Source of the DNA: Acinetobacter sp. ANC 4862
Lineage (GTDB): Bacteria > Pseudomonadota > Gammaproteobacteria > Pseudomonadales > Moraxellaceae
Direction of reading: 5' to 3'
NCBI RefSeq assembly: GCF_004336635.1
Contig: NZ_SJXH01000031.1
Location: 1-40,518 of the forward strand
DNA: 40,518 bases
The notes below the pieces were generated by a model. It saw only the letters and a program-made list of their open reading frames with translations, did no database searches and was not told the DNA's origin. This document shows positions 1-8,634 of the stretch, piece by piece. A program made the translations under genes and the position numbers. Position 1 is the first letter of the stretch. Every line of letters starts with the position of its first letter.

Positions 1-226
1 GTTCAAGTTGTTTAATGCGTTCTTGGTCTGAAAGCTGCTGTACTTTGATTGGATTCTGTTGATTCAAATACTTCTGATGCCAGGAACGTAGTGTTTCAGG
101 AGTACAGCCAATCTTAGGTGCAATTGCTGTGATTGCAGCCCAAGTAGAAGGATAATCTTTTTCAGATTCAATCAATAATTGAACCGCTCTTTCTCTGATT
201 TCAGGAGTATATTTTGGTTTTGTCAT
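1..226 (-). CDS. IS3-family transposase OrfA, N-terminal 75 residues (partial)
   Basis: Starts at the CAT at 224-226 and stays open to the window edge (75 codons). The product begins MTKPKYTPEIRERAVQLL and continues through an AAI-TAIAPKIGC-TPETLRSW segment. This is the helix-turn-helix DNA-binding region typical of IS3/IS911 OrfA (transposase_8/HTH_Tnp_1 type). It ends in the QERIKQLE stretch that opens the leucine-zipper region. OrfA normally binds the terminal repeats and is joined to the DDE domain of OrfB by programmed frameshifting; neither the frameshift site nor OrfB is in this window. The gene is too short here to judge whether the element is intact. Confidence 0.85.
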   Translation of the reverse strand, partial: MTKPKYTPEIRERAVQLLIESEKDYPSTWAAITAIAPKIGCTPETLRSWHQKYLNQQNPIKVQQLSDQERIKQLE

Positions 227-276
227 TGGGACATTCTCTCAAGAAAGTTGGTCTCCGACAAACCCGGTACGGTTCA
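1..276 (-). mobile_element. IS3-family insertion sequence, 5' end (runs off window)
   Basis: This is the start of an IS3-family element read on the minus strand. It holds the 5' part of orfA (1-226) and, outside it, a terminal inverted repeat at 251-276. On the minus strand the repeat begins TGAACCGTACCGGGTTT and ends GGAGAC. That closely resembles the TGAACCGCCCCGG-type ends I recall for the IS3 subgroup. The element boundary is therefore placed at 276. The rest of the element, including orfB and the other repeat, lies outside the window. Beyond 276 the sequence becomes the coding end of an unrelated gene on the plus strand, which supports an insertion junction. The exact IS name cannot be given without a search. 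Confidence 0.82.
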
Positions 277-475
277 TGCGGTAGAAACAGGTTTTATCAC
301 TCAACAGGAAGCATCCAGTCTACTGACCTATAATGCCAAACGTTACGACAGTATGCTGACCGATGTTTTTGATTCTGAGCTTGATCAAGCTTTGGAACTG
401 GAAAATCCTTATAATGATGAGGAAGAATCCGCACCTATGCCTGATACTGAACAGCAAGAACCGTTAGCACCTTAA
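277..475 (+). pseudogene. 3' remnant of an acyl-CoA dehydrogenase (FadE-like) cut by the IS
   Basis: Immediately after the IS end, an open frame runs to TAA at 473-475. It encodes about 65 residues, including AVETGFITQQEASSLL, TYNAKRYDSMLTDVFD and a very acidic tail. A segment of the form 'A-xx-G-ITxxEAxxLxxYxxxRYDxxLTDxFD' is what I recall at the C-terminus of large bacterial acyl-CoA dehydrogenases of the FadE type, which do the first step of fatty-acid beta-oxidation. No start codon or catalytic region is present, because the frame enters directly from the IS. An open frame from 179 that fuses antisense IS sequence to this tail is an artefact. A terminator at 490-517 follows. The family call is from memory of the C-terminal motif and is moderate; that it is the 3' end of a real gene is firmer. 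Confidence 0.6.
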
Positions 476-489
476 AAAATTAAGAATAA

Positions 490-517
490 AAAAAACGGCT
501 GATTGAAGCCGTTTTTT
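490..517 (+). terminator. Rho-independent terminator after the acyl-CoA dehydrogenase remnant
   Basis: An A-run, a stem ACGGCT / AGCCGT around a short loop and a T-run (511-517) lie 15 nt after the stop codon. The A and T runs are symmetrical, so it could also end transcripts from the opposite strand, although the 233-aa gene's own stop is at 560. Confidence 0.8.
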
Positions 518-559
518 ATAAGTTAATTCTAGAACATAGTAGATAGATTTAAACATTCT

Positions 560-1261
560 CTATGATTCACTTTCTAATTTATCAAGTTTAACTTTTATAG
601 AATATAGTTTTGAATAGGCTTGTATACCTTGTATTACATCCAATTTAACATCATCAAAATTTGGTTCAGGTGATCGAATTTTTATAATTTCATGCAGCAT
701 TTCATCTTTTAATTTTATATATAAAATATCTGGTTTATCTTGCTCATTAAAACTATCACCTACATTTTTTTGGATTTCATGAATAAACTTAAACTGATTA
801 TACTGTCCAACCATCAAAACATTTAAAGCCTTTTTAATATCAATTTCTAGTTCCTTAACACCATCAAACTTTTCAATCTGTTCAAATAATTTAAGAAAAG
901 GAATAACTCTCTCATCCACTCTAGAATCACTTCTCCAACCACCAGAAAATTCAACACTTTTTTGCATTAGAATACGAAATAACTCTGCACGTGCTTGTTT
1001 TAATTCATGAATCGTTTTTTCAGCTTCTGATCTCAGCTCTTTCAATTTAACACCATTTCCTGCAATCGAAAATTCCTGCACCTCAGCAGCAAAAGCGATA
1101 ATCAATCCAATCACAGCAAATCCAAGACTAAAACCTACAAACTCAGTTCCTGATAATTTCTCCAAATAGATTAGAAGCCACAAACCACAAGCAATCCCCG
1201 CTAAGCCAACAACAGCTCCAAAAACTATATTATTTTTTGATCTCTTTTCTTTAGTTTTCAA
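560..1261 (-). CDS. Hypothetical membrane protein with cytoplasmic coiled coil
   Basis: Not recognised. The 233-residue product has a basic N-terminus (KTKEKRSK) and two hydrophobic segments at about residues 12-32 and 41-60, so it is probably a two-pass inner-membrane hairpin. After them comes a charged helical stretch (about 70-100, LKELRSEAEKTIHELKQARAE) that looks like a coiled coil, then a soluble, largely helical domain to the end. The first codon is TTG at 1259-1261; TAG lies two codons upstream and no ATG occurs before about residue 98, so TTG is the only sensible start. A weak GAGAT precedes it. The gene is strongly AT-rich, sits alone next to the IS junction, and is preceded upstream by a structured repeat. 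This fits accessory DNA. No function is proposed. Confidence 0.7.
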   Translation of the reverse strand: MKTKEKRSKNNIVFGAVVGLAGIACGLWLLIYLEKLSGTEFVGFSLGFAVIGLIIAFAAEVQEFSIAGNGVKLKELRSEAEKTIHELKQARAELFRILMQKSVEFSGGWRSDSRVDERVIPFLKLFEQIEKFDGVKELEIDIKKALNVLMVGQYNQFKFIHEIQKNVGDSFNEQDKPDILYIKLKDEMLHEIIKIRSPEPNFDDVKLDVIQGIQAYSKLYSIKVKLDKLESES

Positions 1262-1345
1262 TTTCTATCTCATGTATTTTTAATTACCCCATAATAACAA
1301 AAGAAAAACTCTATTTTTATTATCAACCATAAAATCACATGACTA

Positions 1346-1452
1346 GCGACATGGATGTCGCACATTTGGCAGAAGATACAAGGATGTATCTTCTGCCAAA
1401 TAAAAGGTTTTTGTTACTTTTGACCTTTCAAAAGTAAAACGTCGCCTACGCG
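1346..1452. repeat. Structured intergenic repeat, copy A
   Basis: Three inverted repeats lie in a row. First is GCGACAT-GG-ATGTCGC at 1346-1361. Second is a perfect 16-bp stem at 1365-1380 / 1385-1400 with an AGGA loop, left arm TTTGGCAGAAGATACA. Third is TTACTTTTGA-CCTT-TCAAAAGTAA at about 1414-1437. The block ends with GCCTACGCG. Related blocks with the same order occur at 8427-8556 and 9708-9875. No protein or transposase is associated. It behaves like a non-autonomous, REP/MITE-like chromosomal repeat, but the family name and mode of spread are unknown to me. Confidence 0.7.
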
Positions 1453-1510
1453 TTATTTATTGAAACTTTACACAATCAATTCGGCTGTACATATCAATAT
1501 TGAAGCCATA

Positions 1511-1536
1511 AAAAAACCACCTCACGGTGGCTTTTT
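1511..1536 (-). terminator. Rho-independent terminator of the 43-aa membrane protein gene
   Basis: Stem CCACC (1517-1521) / GGTGG (1526-1530) flanked by an A-run on the left and a T-run on the right. Read on the minus strand, it lies about 12 nt after the TAA at 1549-1551 and ends in a run of T, as expected for an intrinsic terminator. Confidence 0.75.
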
Positions 1537-1548
1537 CAATTTAAAAAT

Positions 1549-1680
1549 TTAAGAATTTTGAAGCAAATAGCTACCGATCAAGAACAACATTTGCAACCCA
1601 ACAACTGCCATAAAAAACATCCAGCCTTTCTTACGTAAAGTCGCTTTATCAACATTTGTATATGTCACAGTTTTTAGCAT
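1549..1680 (-). CDS. Small single-pass membrane protein, 43 aa
   Basis: ATG at 1678-1680 (minus strand) to TAA at 1549-1551. A good ribosome binding site (GAGGTGA) lies about 5 nt upstream of the start, and a terminator follows. The product begins MLKTVTYTNVDKATLRKKGW, a short polar and basic segment. One hydrophobic helix, about residues 20-40 (MFFMAVVGLQMLFLIGSYLL), and a QNS tail complete it. The KATLRKKGW stretch just before the helix suggests N-terminus in the cytoplasm by the positive-inside rule. I do not recognise a family. The combination of ribosome binding site, terminator and clean protein chemistry argues that it is a real gene, expressed alone between purL and the repeat copy. 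Function unknown. Confidence 0.72.
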   Translation of the reverse strand: MLKTVTYTNVDKATLRKKGWMFFMAVVGLQMLFLIGSYLLQNS

Positions 1681-1857
1681 TGTGTCACCTCACTTAGAGA
1701 TTCAATCCTGAACTTATATTTAGTGAACCATCTTTCCTCTATATTGCATCATCATTGTGCATAAAACACACAAATACTCTTTCACTCCAATATAAAAGCA
1801 AAATCCAAACCAAGTCCAGCGGGAGAAATAAAATTAAATAAAAAATATGTACAAAAT

Positions 1858-1885
1858 AAAAAAGCCACCCGAAGGTGGCTTTTTT
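1858..1885 (-). terminator. Rho-independent terminator of purL
   Basis: GCCACC (1864-1869), CGAA loop, GGTGGC (1874-1879), with an A-run on the left and a T-run on the right. It lies 16 nt past the purL stop on the minus strand. Confidence 0.85.
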
Positions 1886-1900
1886 CAAAACACTTCAGAA

Positions 1901-4900
1901 TTAACCAATGAACTTACGTGCATTGCGGAACATGCGTAACCATGCACCATCTTCCGTCCATTCTTCAGGTTTCCAAGAATGCTGAACTGCACGGAAGTTA
2001 CGTTCAGGGTGCGGCATCATAATCGTTGCACGACCGTCCATAGACGTCACACCAGTAATCGCTTCCGGTGAACCGTTCGGGTTCAATGGATATTGTTGTG
2101 TAGGGTTACCGAAGCTGTCTACATAACGCAAGCTAACTTGATTGCCTGCATTTAACGCAGCAATTTTATCTTCAGTTGCAACAACACGACCTTCACCATG
2201 CGCAACTGCGATTGGTAAAATCGAACCTTCCATACCGTCTAACAAGATCGAGTGAGATTTTTCTACACGAACGTTAACCGCACGCGCTTCAAAAACTTCA
2301 GAAGTGTTGCGGTGGAAACGTGGCCAAGCATCAGCACCCGGAATCAATGGCGCCAATTGCGACAACATTTGACAACCGTTACAGATCCCTAGAGAGAAGG
2401 TTTCTTGACGATTAAAGAATTTCTCAAATTGATCACGAAGTTTAGGGTTGAATAGAACTGATTTAGCCCAACCACCACCTGCACCCATGACGTCACCGTA
2501 AGAGAAACCACCACAAGTCACCAGACCTTCAAAGTCATCCAGGCTAATGCGACCTGCAATAAGGTCGCTCATGTGAACATCGACAGTGTTGAATCCAACT
2601 TTGTCGAATGCCGCAGCCATTTCAATATGACCGTTTACGCCTTGTTCACGCAAGATCACCATGTTTGGACGACGTGAATTAATAAACGGCGCTTCAACAG
2701 GTTCATTCAAGTCGAATGTCGGCTGTGTAATGATACCTTTGTGGTTCTTGTCTGTGATTAAAGCGAACTCAGAATCCGCAGTTTCGACGTTGTCACGTAA
2801 GCGTTGGATTTGATGTGAAACTTCAGTCCACGCCACTTGCAAGTCAGCACGTTCAAGGACTAAACCATTGATAGACAATTGATCCGTGTTATTTACACGA
2901 CCAACAACGCTAATTGCATCTTTCAATACTGATTCAGCAACTTCAGCTTGTAGTGCTTCCCAATCGCTAGATGCAATTTGCAGTACTGCACCAATTTCTT
3001 CAGCAAATAAAGCTTCAGTCGATTGATCTTCAAGTGCTACACCCAAACGTGAAGCAAACATCATCTCTGCAACAGTCGCGAGTAAACCACCATCACCGAT
3101 GTCATGGTAAGCCTTCACTAAGCCGCGGTTGTTCCAGTCTTGAACCAATGCGAAGAATGCTTTGAAGTCATCGAAGCTGTCTACGTCAGGCGTCACAGAA
3201 CCAATAGCTTTGTAAACCTGAGCAAGAATCGAACCGCCTAAACGGAACTGACCTTTAGACAAGTCAATGCGTACCAGTACTGAATCTTCATTTTTCAATT
3301 CTGGTGTTAATGTTTTACGCACATCACCGACGGGTGCAAATGCAGTAATCACACCTGTCATTGGTGAAGTGACTGATTTGTCTTCGCCTTCGTCGTTCCA
3401 GGTAGTACGCATAGACAATGAGTCTTTACCGACTGGAATTGCAATACCCAAGGCTGGACACATTTCCATACCAATCGCTTTAACACCTTCAAATAGCGCT
3501 TGGTCTTCGCCTTTTTGACCGGCCGCAGCCATCCAGTTCGCAGACAATTTAATGTCGCTGATCTGTTCGATGTTGGCACACATGATGTTTGAAATCGATT
3601 CAGCCACAGCCAAACGTGCAGACGCCGCAGGATTGAGCAATGCAACAGGAGGACGTTCACCCATCGCCATTGCTTCACCTGTATAACCTACAAGGCTTGT
3701 AGTGGTCACTGCAGCATCCGCTACAGGAACTTGCCAACGCCCCACCATCTGGTCACGTGCAACCATACCAGTAATCGAACGGTCACCAATGGTGATCAAA
3801 AATGATTTAGACGCAACGGTTGGGTTCTTAAGAACACGGTAAATCGCATCTTTTAGATCAACATTTGCCGCAGTGAAGTCATCGCCTTTACGTTCAATGG
3901 TTTCATATGAACGGCTCATGCGAGGTGTACCACCCAACATCACTTGCATTGGCATATCCACAGCTTTGTTACCAAACAATGGATCTTCAACCGTCAAATG
4001 ACGTGCTTCAGTCGCTTCACCTAACACGGCAAACGGACAGCGTTCACGTGCACAGATCGATTCAAAAAGTTCTAATGATGATGGACGAATCGCCAATACA
4101 TAACGTTCTTGCGCTTCATTCGACCAGATTTCCATTGGAGACATGCCTGGCTCTAATGAAGGAATCTTACGAAGGTTCAAGACTGCACCAAGTTCGTGAT
4201 CGTTCACGAGTTCTGGCATTGCATTCGATACACCACCCGCCCCCACGTCATGTACAGATACGATTGGGTTGTTATCTTCAAAGCGCCAGCAAGTATCAAT
4301 CACTTCTTGGCAACGGCGTTCCATTTCTGGATTTTCACGTTGTACAGATGCGAAATCGAGGTTTTCACCCAGTTTACCGCTATCTACAGAAGATGCTGCA
4401 CCACCGCCTAAGCCGATCAGCATTGCAGGACCACCCAGCACGATCAACAAGTCGCCCGGTTGGATTGGATCTTTTTCTACATGGTCAGGACGGATGTTAC
4501 CGTAACCACCGGCAATCATAATTGGTTTATGGAAACCTTTTACATCACCATTGACGTTTTGTTCGAAAGTTCGGAAGTAACCATTTAAGGCAGGACGACC
4601 AAATTCGTTATTAAACGCAGCACCACCTAAAGGACCATCAATCATGATCTGTAGTGGAGATGCCATACGCGATGGTTTGCCGTAATTGTCTTCCCAAGGT
4701 TGTTCAAACCCAGGAATATTCAAGTTAGACACGGTGAAACCGGTTAAACCTGCTTTTGGTTTACCGCCACGACCTGTTGCGCCTTCGTCACGAATTTCAC
4801 CACCTGAACCTGTCGCTGCACCGGCAAATGGTGCAATCGCTGTTGGATGGTTGTGGGTTTCCACTTTCATGAGGATATGAGCAGCTTGGCTCTTATATTT

Positions 4901-5731
4901 ATAAACGTGGTGACCATTTTCATCCGGTTTTGGATAGAAACGTTGTGTGTCATAACCCACGATTACAGAGGCATTGTCTTTATATGCTGACAATACATCT
5001 GCAGGAGATTCTTTATAGGTATTTTTAATCATCTGGAACAATGACAATGGTTGTTTTTCACCATCAATTGTCCATTCTGAACCGAAGATTTTATGACGGC
5101 AATGCTCAGAGTTTGCTTGTGCAAACATCATCAGCTCGATGTCATGTGGGTTACGACCCATCTTGGTAAATGCTGCAGTTAAGTAGTCGATTTCTTCATC
5201 AGACAATGCAAAACCAAATTCAGAGTTGGCTTTAACCAGTGCTTCTTTACCTTGACCTAAAATATCAATGCTATTTAAAGGTTTTGGTTCAGTCTCGTTA
5301 AATAAAGCAACGGCATCATCAATTTGACTGAAAACGCTTTCAGTCATGCGGTCATGCAATGCCAGTTTCACTTCATTCGATATTTCAGAAATACCCTTTA
5401 AAGTAAACAAAACACCGCGTTCAAGGCGGTGTATCGGGGTATTACAATTGGCAAAAATATCAGTCGCTTTAGAAGACCACGGAGAGATTGTCCCTAAACG
5501 CGGTGTTACAAGAACTTGAATTTCATCACTTGCCGCTTGGCGAACTTCAAAAGACGCGCCGTCATTTAATAGTTGTAATGCAGATTGATGCTGCTGCTCG
5601 TTGAGCGCTTGATCAAACAGATAAATCCATTGACTTTCAATTGATTGAACAGAACTCATTGACGCTAAACGGTTTAAGAGTTGAGTTTTCTTAAAAGAAG
5701 AGTGTGCTGGTGCACCGGCCACGATAAACAT
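1901..5731 (-). CDS. purL: Phosphoribosylformylglycinamidine synthase
   Basis: Converts FGAR, glutamine and ATP to FGAM in purine biosynthesis (cytoplasm). It is the long, single-chain gammaproteobacterial form (1276 aa with the chosen start). The central synthetase half shows the ATP/Mg segment [20 protein letters not shown] followed by [18 protein letters not shown]. The C-terminal glutaminase half has the nucleophile in LGICNGCQ (Cys1117) and the partners in MMPHPER (His1241, Glu1243); this Cys-His-Glu spacing matches the family. An open frame reaches up to a TTG at 5774-5776, but the ATG at 5729-5731 gives the family-like N-terminus [12 protein letters not shown] and has GGAG about 11 nt upstream, so it is preferred. 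The gene is monocistronic, with its own terminator. The other window purine genes (purM, purN) are 22 kb away. Confidence 0.97.
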   Translation of the reverse strand: MFIVAGAPAHSSFKKTQLLNRLASMSSVQSIESQWIYLFDQALNEQQHQSALQLLNDGASFEVRQAASDEIQVLVTPRLGTISPWSSKATDIFANCNTPIHRLERGVLFTLKGISEISNEVKLALHDRMTESVFSQIDDAVALFNETEPKPLNSIDILGQGKEALVKANSEFGFALSDEEIDYLTAAFTKMGRNPHDIELMMFAQANSEHCRHKIFGSEWTIDGEKQPLSLFQMIKNTYKESPADVLSAYKDNASVIVGYDTQRFYPKPDENGHHVYKYKSQAAHILMKVETHNHPTAIAPFAGAATGSGGEIRDEGATGRGGKPKAGLTGFTVSNLNIPGFEQPWEDNYGKPSRMASPLQIMIDGPLGGAAFNNEFGRPALNGYFRTFEQNVNGDVKGFHKPIMIAGGYGNIRPDHVEKDPIQPGDLLIVLGGPAMLIGLGGGAASSVDSGKLGENLDFASVQRENPEMERRCQEVIDTCWRFEDNNPIVSVHDVGAGGVSNAMPELVNDHELGAVLNLRKIPSLEPGMSPMEIWSNEAQERYVLAIRPSSLELFESICARERCPFAVLGEATEARHLTVEDPLFGNKAVDMPMQVMLGGTPRMSRSYETIERKGDDFTAANVDLKDAIYRVLKNPTVASKSFLITIGDRSITGMVARDQMVGRWQVPVADAAVTTTSLVGYTGEAMAMGERPPVALLNPAASARLAVAESISNIMCANIEQISDIKLSANWMAAAGQKGEDQALFEGVKAIGMEMCPALGIAIPVGKDSLSMRTTWNDEGEDKSVTSPMTGVITAFAPVGDVRKTLTPELKNEDSVLVRIDLSKGQFRLGGSILAQVYKAIGSVTPDVDSFDDFKAFFALVQDWNNRGLVKAYHDIGDGGLLATVAEMMFASRLGVALEDQSTEALFAEEIGAVLQIASSDWEALQAEVAESVLKDAISVVGRVNNTDQLSINGLVLERADLQVAWTEVSHQIQRLRDNVETADSEFALITDKNHKGIITQPTFDLNEPVEAPFINSRRPNMVILREQGVNGHIEMAAAFDKVGFNTVDVHMSDLIAGRISLDDFEGLVTCGGFSYGDVMGAGGGWAKSVLFNPKLRDQFEKFFNRQETFSLGICNGCQMLSQLAPLIPGADAWPRFHRNTSEVFEARAVNVRVEKSHSILLDGMEGSILPIAVAHGEGRVVATEDKIAALNAGNQVSLRYVDSFGNPTQQYPLNPNGSPEAITGVTSMDGRATIMMPHPERNFRAVQHSWKPEEWTEDGAWLRMFRNARKFIG

Positions 5732-5949
5732 GCTGATTTTGGCTCCACGGGCAGGTCTTTTGGACCATACCGCCAATGTGACTTAGAGAGAGCGCATATT
5801 CTACTGTGTATTGGCAAAATCAGCTAGATAGAAATTCACGAATGTGGCATCTATTCATGTAAGAATAATGAAGAATACTTTAATTTTCAGTTAAAAATTT
5901 TGAATTTTATCTCTATCGGATTCTTTAGCATCTTGTTTCTAAATGTTAT

Positions 5950-6184
5950 TTACAATTCGTAGAGTGATTGCCTAGCAAGGGTTTTCGGCAGATGAACCAC
6001 CGCCTCAGCTACAATTTTAAGTGATTGCGGATCAACCTGATCAATGCTGTCACCAACACTGAGATAACATAGCGAAAACTCAAGCACATCATCTTTCATT
6101 TGTTCATTAAATAGAATAATCGAAGTCTAAGTCCGCATCATTCTCAGAGTTTGAACCAGTAGGATCAATGCGATTTAAAAACAT
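5950..6184 (-). pseudogene. Frameshifted gene remnant, family unknown
   Basis: Two minus-strand frames follow each other. The first opens at ATG 6182-6184 and reads MFLNRIDPTGSNSENDADLD, then FDYSI and a stop at 6107-6109. The second, in another frame, carries on through LFNEQMKDDVLEFSLCYLSV and ends QSLYEL at 5950-5952. Joining them by a one-base shift near 6107-6120 gives one continuous, protein-like chain of about 78 residues, with ordinary amino-acid composition in both halves. The second half has an internal ATG (6097-6099) but no ribosome binding site. I read this as a decayed short gene or the tail of a longer one. I do not recognise the family. It occupies most of the 580-bp gap between purL and dgt. 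Confidence 0.4.
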
Positions 6185-6312
6185 TCAGGAAACATGAAGC
6201 ATCCCCTGACCGTTTATGTTCTCTATTCACAAGACAAATCATGTCGCACCACTCTAGTCTGTTCGGCTTTTTTTTGGCATGATGATTTCAGGTCATCACT
6301 GAATAATGATAA

Positions 6313-7653
6313 ATGGAACAAATGCGTTGGTTAGAACTACTTTCGACAGTTCGTATTGGTAGCAAAAAACAAAGTACAGAACAGGCACGTAGCCCCTTTC
6401 ATAAAGATTATGACCGCATTATTTTCTCGCAAAGTTTTCGTCAGCTAAACCGTAAAACCCAAGTGCATCCGCTGACACAACACGACGGTATTCATACCCG
6501 TTTAACCCATTCGCTAGAAGTATCCTGTATTGGTCGTTCACTCGGCATGCTTGCAGCGGAAAAAATTAAAGATCAACTGCCAGTGTGGATTTCTCCTGCC
6601 GATGTCGGGGCGATTATTCAGGCAGCTTGCCTTGCGCATGATATTGGCAATCCACCTTTTGGACATGCCGGTGAATATGCCATTCGCGAATGGTTTGATG
6701 ATGCTTCACATGGCAATTTTTTAGAAAAACTCACGCCTGAAGAACAAGCCGATGTACGCCAGTTTGAAGGCAATGCCCAAGGTTTACGCTTACTGACCAA
6801 AATTGACTATCATCCCAATGATGGTGGCATGCGCTTAACTTACGCAACCTTAGGGGCTTACTTAAAGTACCCGTGGCTGTCCAAAACCATTGCATCACAA
6901 GGCGACCGCCCTGCCAGTCAACGGGCAAAGTTTGGTTGTTATCAATCTGAAAAAGAGATTTTGAAGCAAATTGCAGAGCAGCTCGGTTTAATTCAGCTGG
7001 GTGAATATCACTATTGCCGTCATCCACTGACCTATTTATTAGAAGCAGCAGATGACACCTGTTATGCCCTGATTGATCTTGAAGATGGCATTATTTTAAA
7101 CATGCTCTCTTATGAAGAAGTGGAGCCTATTTTCCTGAACTTAATTGGTGATTATGGCATTCCTGAAGAATTGGCCATGTTGCACACCACTTGGCAACAA
7201 AAGATTGCTGCCTTAAGGGGACGAGTGATGAAGCGTCTGGTGGATGAAGTGACCACGGCATTTGCCAAACATCATCTGGAAATTTTGAGTGGTCAGCTTA
7301 AAGGCAGTTTATTGCAATACTGTTCACAAGATATTGAAGTTGGCATTAATCGCGCCAAAGAACTGGCACGTGACAAAATTTTTGAACACCCACAAAAAGC
7401 AGGTTTAGAGATTATTGCCCATCAAAGTCTGCAAAATATTTTGGATGCCTTTATTCCTTTGACTACGCCGCATAAAACTTTAAGTTTTAAGGAACAGCGA
7501 TTGATGTCGATGCTGCAACGTGCAGGGGTATATTTTGAAAGTAATCACTATGAAAATATTATGCAGGTTTTGGATATTATTTCGAAGTTTTCAGACCATC
7601 AGGCCTATAACCTGTCGCAAGAGTTACAAGGCAATAAAGCCGGCTGGATGTAA
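6313..7653 (+). CDS. dgt: Deoxyguanosinetriphosphate triphosphohydrolase (dGTPase)
   Basis: HD-superfamily enzyme that removes triphosphate from dGTP or other dNTPs and so helps set dNTP pools. The 446-residue chain has the metal-binding HD signature: His66 in THSLE, His109-Asp110 in CLAHDIGNPPFGHAGE (with His118), and a further Asp expected in the AADDTCYALIDLEDG segment. FEGNAQGLR is the usual nucleotide-side motif of dGTPases. The start is the ATG after AATGATAA; the ribosome binding site is weak. ruvA follows 122 bp later on the same strand. An inverted repeat (ATTTTGCAG / CTGCAAAAT, 7656-7664 and 7683-7691) in that gap may slow or end transcription, but it lacks a clean T-run. Confidence 0.93.
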   Translation: MEQMRWLELLSTVRIGSKKQSTEQARSPFHKDYDRIIFSQSFRQLNRKTQVHPLTQHDGIHTRLTHSLEVSCIGRSLGMLAAEKIKDQLPVWISPADVGAIIQAACLAHDIGNPPFGHAGEYAIREWFDDASHGNFLEKLTPEEQADVRQFEGNAQGLRLLTKIDYHPNDGGMRLTYATLGAYLKYPWLSKTIASQGDRPASQRAKFGCYQSEKEILKQIAEQLGLIQLGEYHYCRHPLTYLLEAADDTCYALIDLEDGIILNMLSYEEVEPIFLNLIGDYGIPEELAMLHTTWQQKIAALRGRVMKRLVDEVTTAFAKHHLEILSGQLKGSLLQYCSQDIEVGINRAKELARDKIFEHPQKAGLEIIAHQSLQNILDAFIPLTTPHKTLSFKEQRLMSMLQRAGVYFESNHYENIMQVLDIISKFSDHQAYNLSQELQGNKAGWM

Positions 7654-7775
7654 AGATTTTGCAGATCTTCAGGCGAAACTCCCTGCAAAATTTAAATAAA
7701 TATGCGTGCGCATTTTGCCTTTCGTGCAAATGCTCACTACTATGCAACGAACGATAGATAAGTGAAAAAATCAAA

Positions 7776-8378
7776 ATGATTGGATGTCTCATTGGTGAAG
7801 TATTTGCTTTAGAAGCACCGACAGTACTGTTAAATGTAAATGGCGTGGGCTATGAAGTGGATACCCCGCTTTCTACGTTTTGCCAATTACACAAAGGGCA
7901 GAAAGTGACTTTATGGACGCATTTAACCGTACGTGAAGATGCACAATTGCTTTACGGTTTTTTAGATGCACAAGAGAAAACCATTTTCCGTACACTTCTT
8001 AAAGTGAACGGCGTTGGTCCTAAAATGGCACTCGGTATTTTATCGACTTTAAGTATCGATCTGCTCATTCACACCGTTGAAAATGAAGACCTGAATACAC
8101 TGGTTAAAGTTCCGGGTGTGGGTAAAAAGACTGCTGAACGCCTCATGATTGAACTTCGTGACCGTTTTAAAGCCATGTCTTCAGGCAATGTCCCGACCAA
8201 TTCAACAGCGCCACAAATTCAGTTTATGGGGAATTCAGCGGTTGCTGAAGCAGAAGCAGCTTTACAATCACTAGGTTATAAACCTTTAGAAGCTCAAAAA
8301 CTGATTAATGCCGTGAAAGGTGATTACACTGAAGCCGGTGATATTATCCGTGCAGCATTAAAGTCGATGAATAAATAA
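7776..8378 (+). CDS. ruvA: Holliday junction branch migration protein RuvA
   Basis: RuvA binds four-way junctions as a tetramer and loads the RuvB motor during recombinational repair. The 200-residue product has the usual length and order: an N-terminal OB-fold (MIGCLIGEV through YGFLDAQEKTIFR), two helix-hairpin-helix motifs (LLKVNGVGPKMALGIL and LVKVPGVGKKTAERLMIELR), and a C-terminal UBA-like domain (AEAEAALQSLGYKPLEAQ) that contacts RuvB. The start ATG gives the canonical MIG N-terminus. ruvB follows on the same strand but 256 bp away, separated by a structured repeat, so the two may not be a simple tight operon. ruvC is not in the window. Confidence 0.96.
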   Translation: MIGCLIGEVFALEAPTVLLNVNGVGYEVDTPLSTFCQLHKGQKVTLWTHLTVREDAQLLYGFLDAQEKTIFRTLLKVNGVGPKMALGILSTLSIDLLIHTVENEDLNTLVKVPGVGKKTAERLMIELRDRFKAMSSGNVPTNSTAPQIQFMGNSAVAEAEAALQSLGYKPLEAQKLINAVKGDYTEAGDIIRAALKSMNK

Positions 8379-8426
8379 GCTCTCTACCTATTAGCAAATT
8401 TTCAGTCCAGAATTTGCTAGCGCTTT

Positions 8427-8556
8427 GGCGACATGGATGTCGCCGAGTTGGATTGGGATATAGGGATATATCCTCAATCCAACAAAAGATTTTTGTTACC
8501 TTGCGCAGTATATATCCTGCTCATCTTTCAAAAGTAACTACTGCCTACGCAAAGGC
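8427..8556. repeat. Structured intergenic repeat, copy B (between ruvA and ruvB)
   Basis: Same layout as copy A. Hairpin GGCGACAT-GG-ATGTCGCC is at 8427-8444. A long stem at 8447-8483 has arms GTTGGATTG-GGATATA and TATATCC-T-CAATCCAAC, a GGGA loop and one bulged T. Then come TTTTGTTACC and CTTTCAAAAGTAAC, followed by TGCCTACGC. The long stem differs in sequence from copy A but keeps its shape, and the TTAC...AAAAGTAA arms are split by an insertion. Compensating change in the stem points to a maintained structure or to independent modular ends. Confidence 0.7.
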
Positions 8557-8634
8557 AAAATGAGTCCGAGAGATTTTTTGAGGCTGTGAATTTATCCAGC
8601 TCAAATCAACCATTTAGGGATAGATTCAACAAAT

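Noticed and set aside
179..475. 98-residue open frame fusing IS antisense sequence to the acyl-CoA dehydrogenase tail
   Set aside because: Its first ~33 codons are antisense to orfA and the terminal repeat. Only the part after 276 is protein-like; the join is an artefact of the insertion.
3907..4521. 204-residue plus-strand open frame
   Set aside because: It is antisense to purL, lies wholly inside it, has no upstream signal, and is not protein-like.
5732..5776. Longer purL N-terminus from a TTG start
   Set aside because: The extra 15 residues ([14 protein letters not shown]) do not look like the family start, whereas [12 protein letters not shown] does; GGAG precedes the latter.
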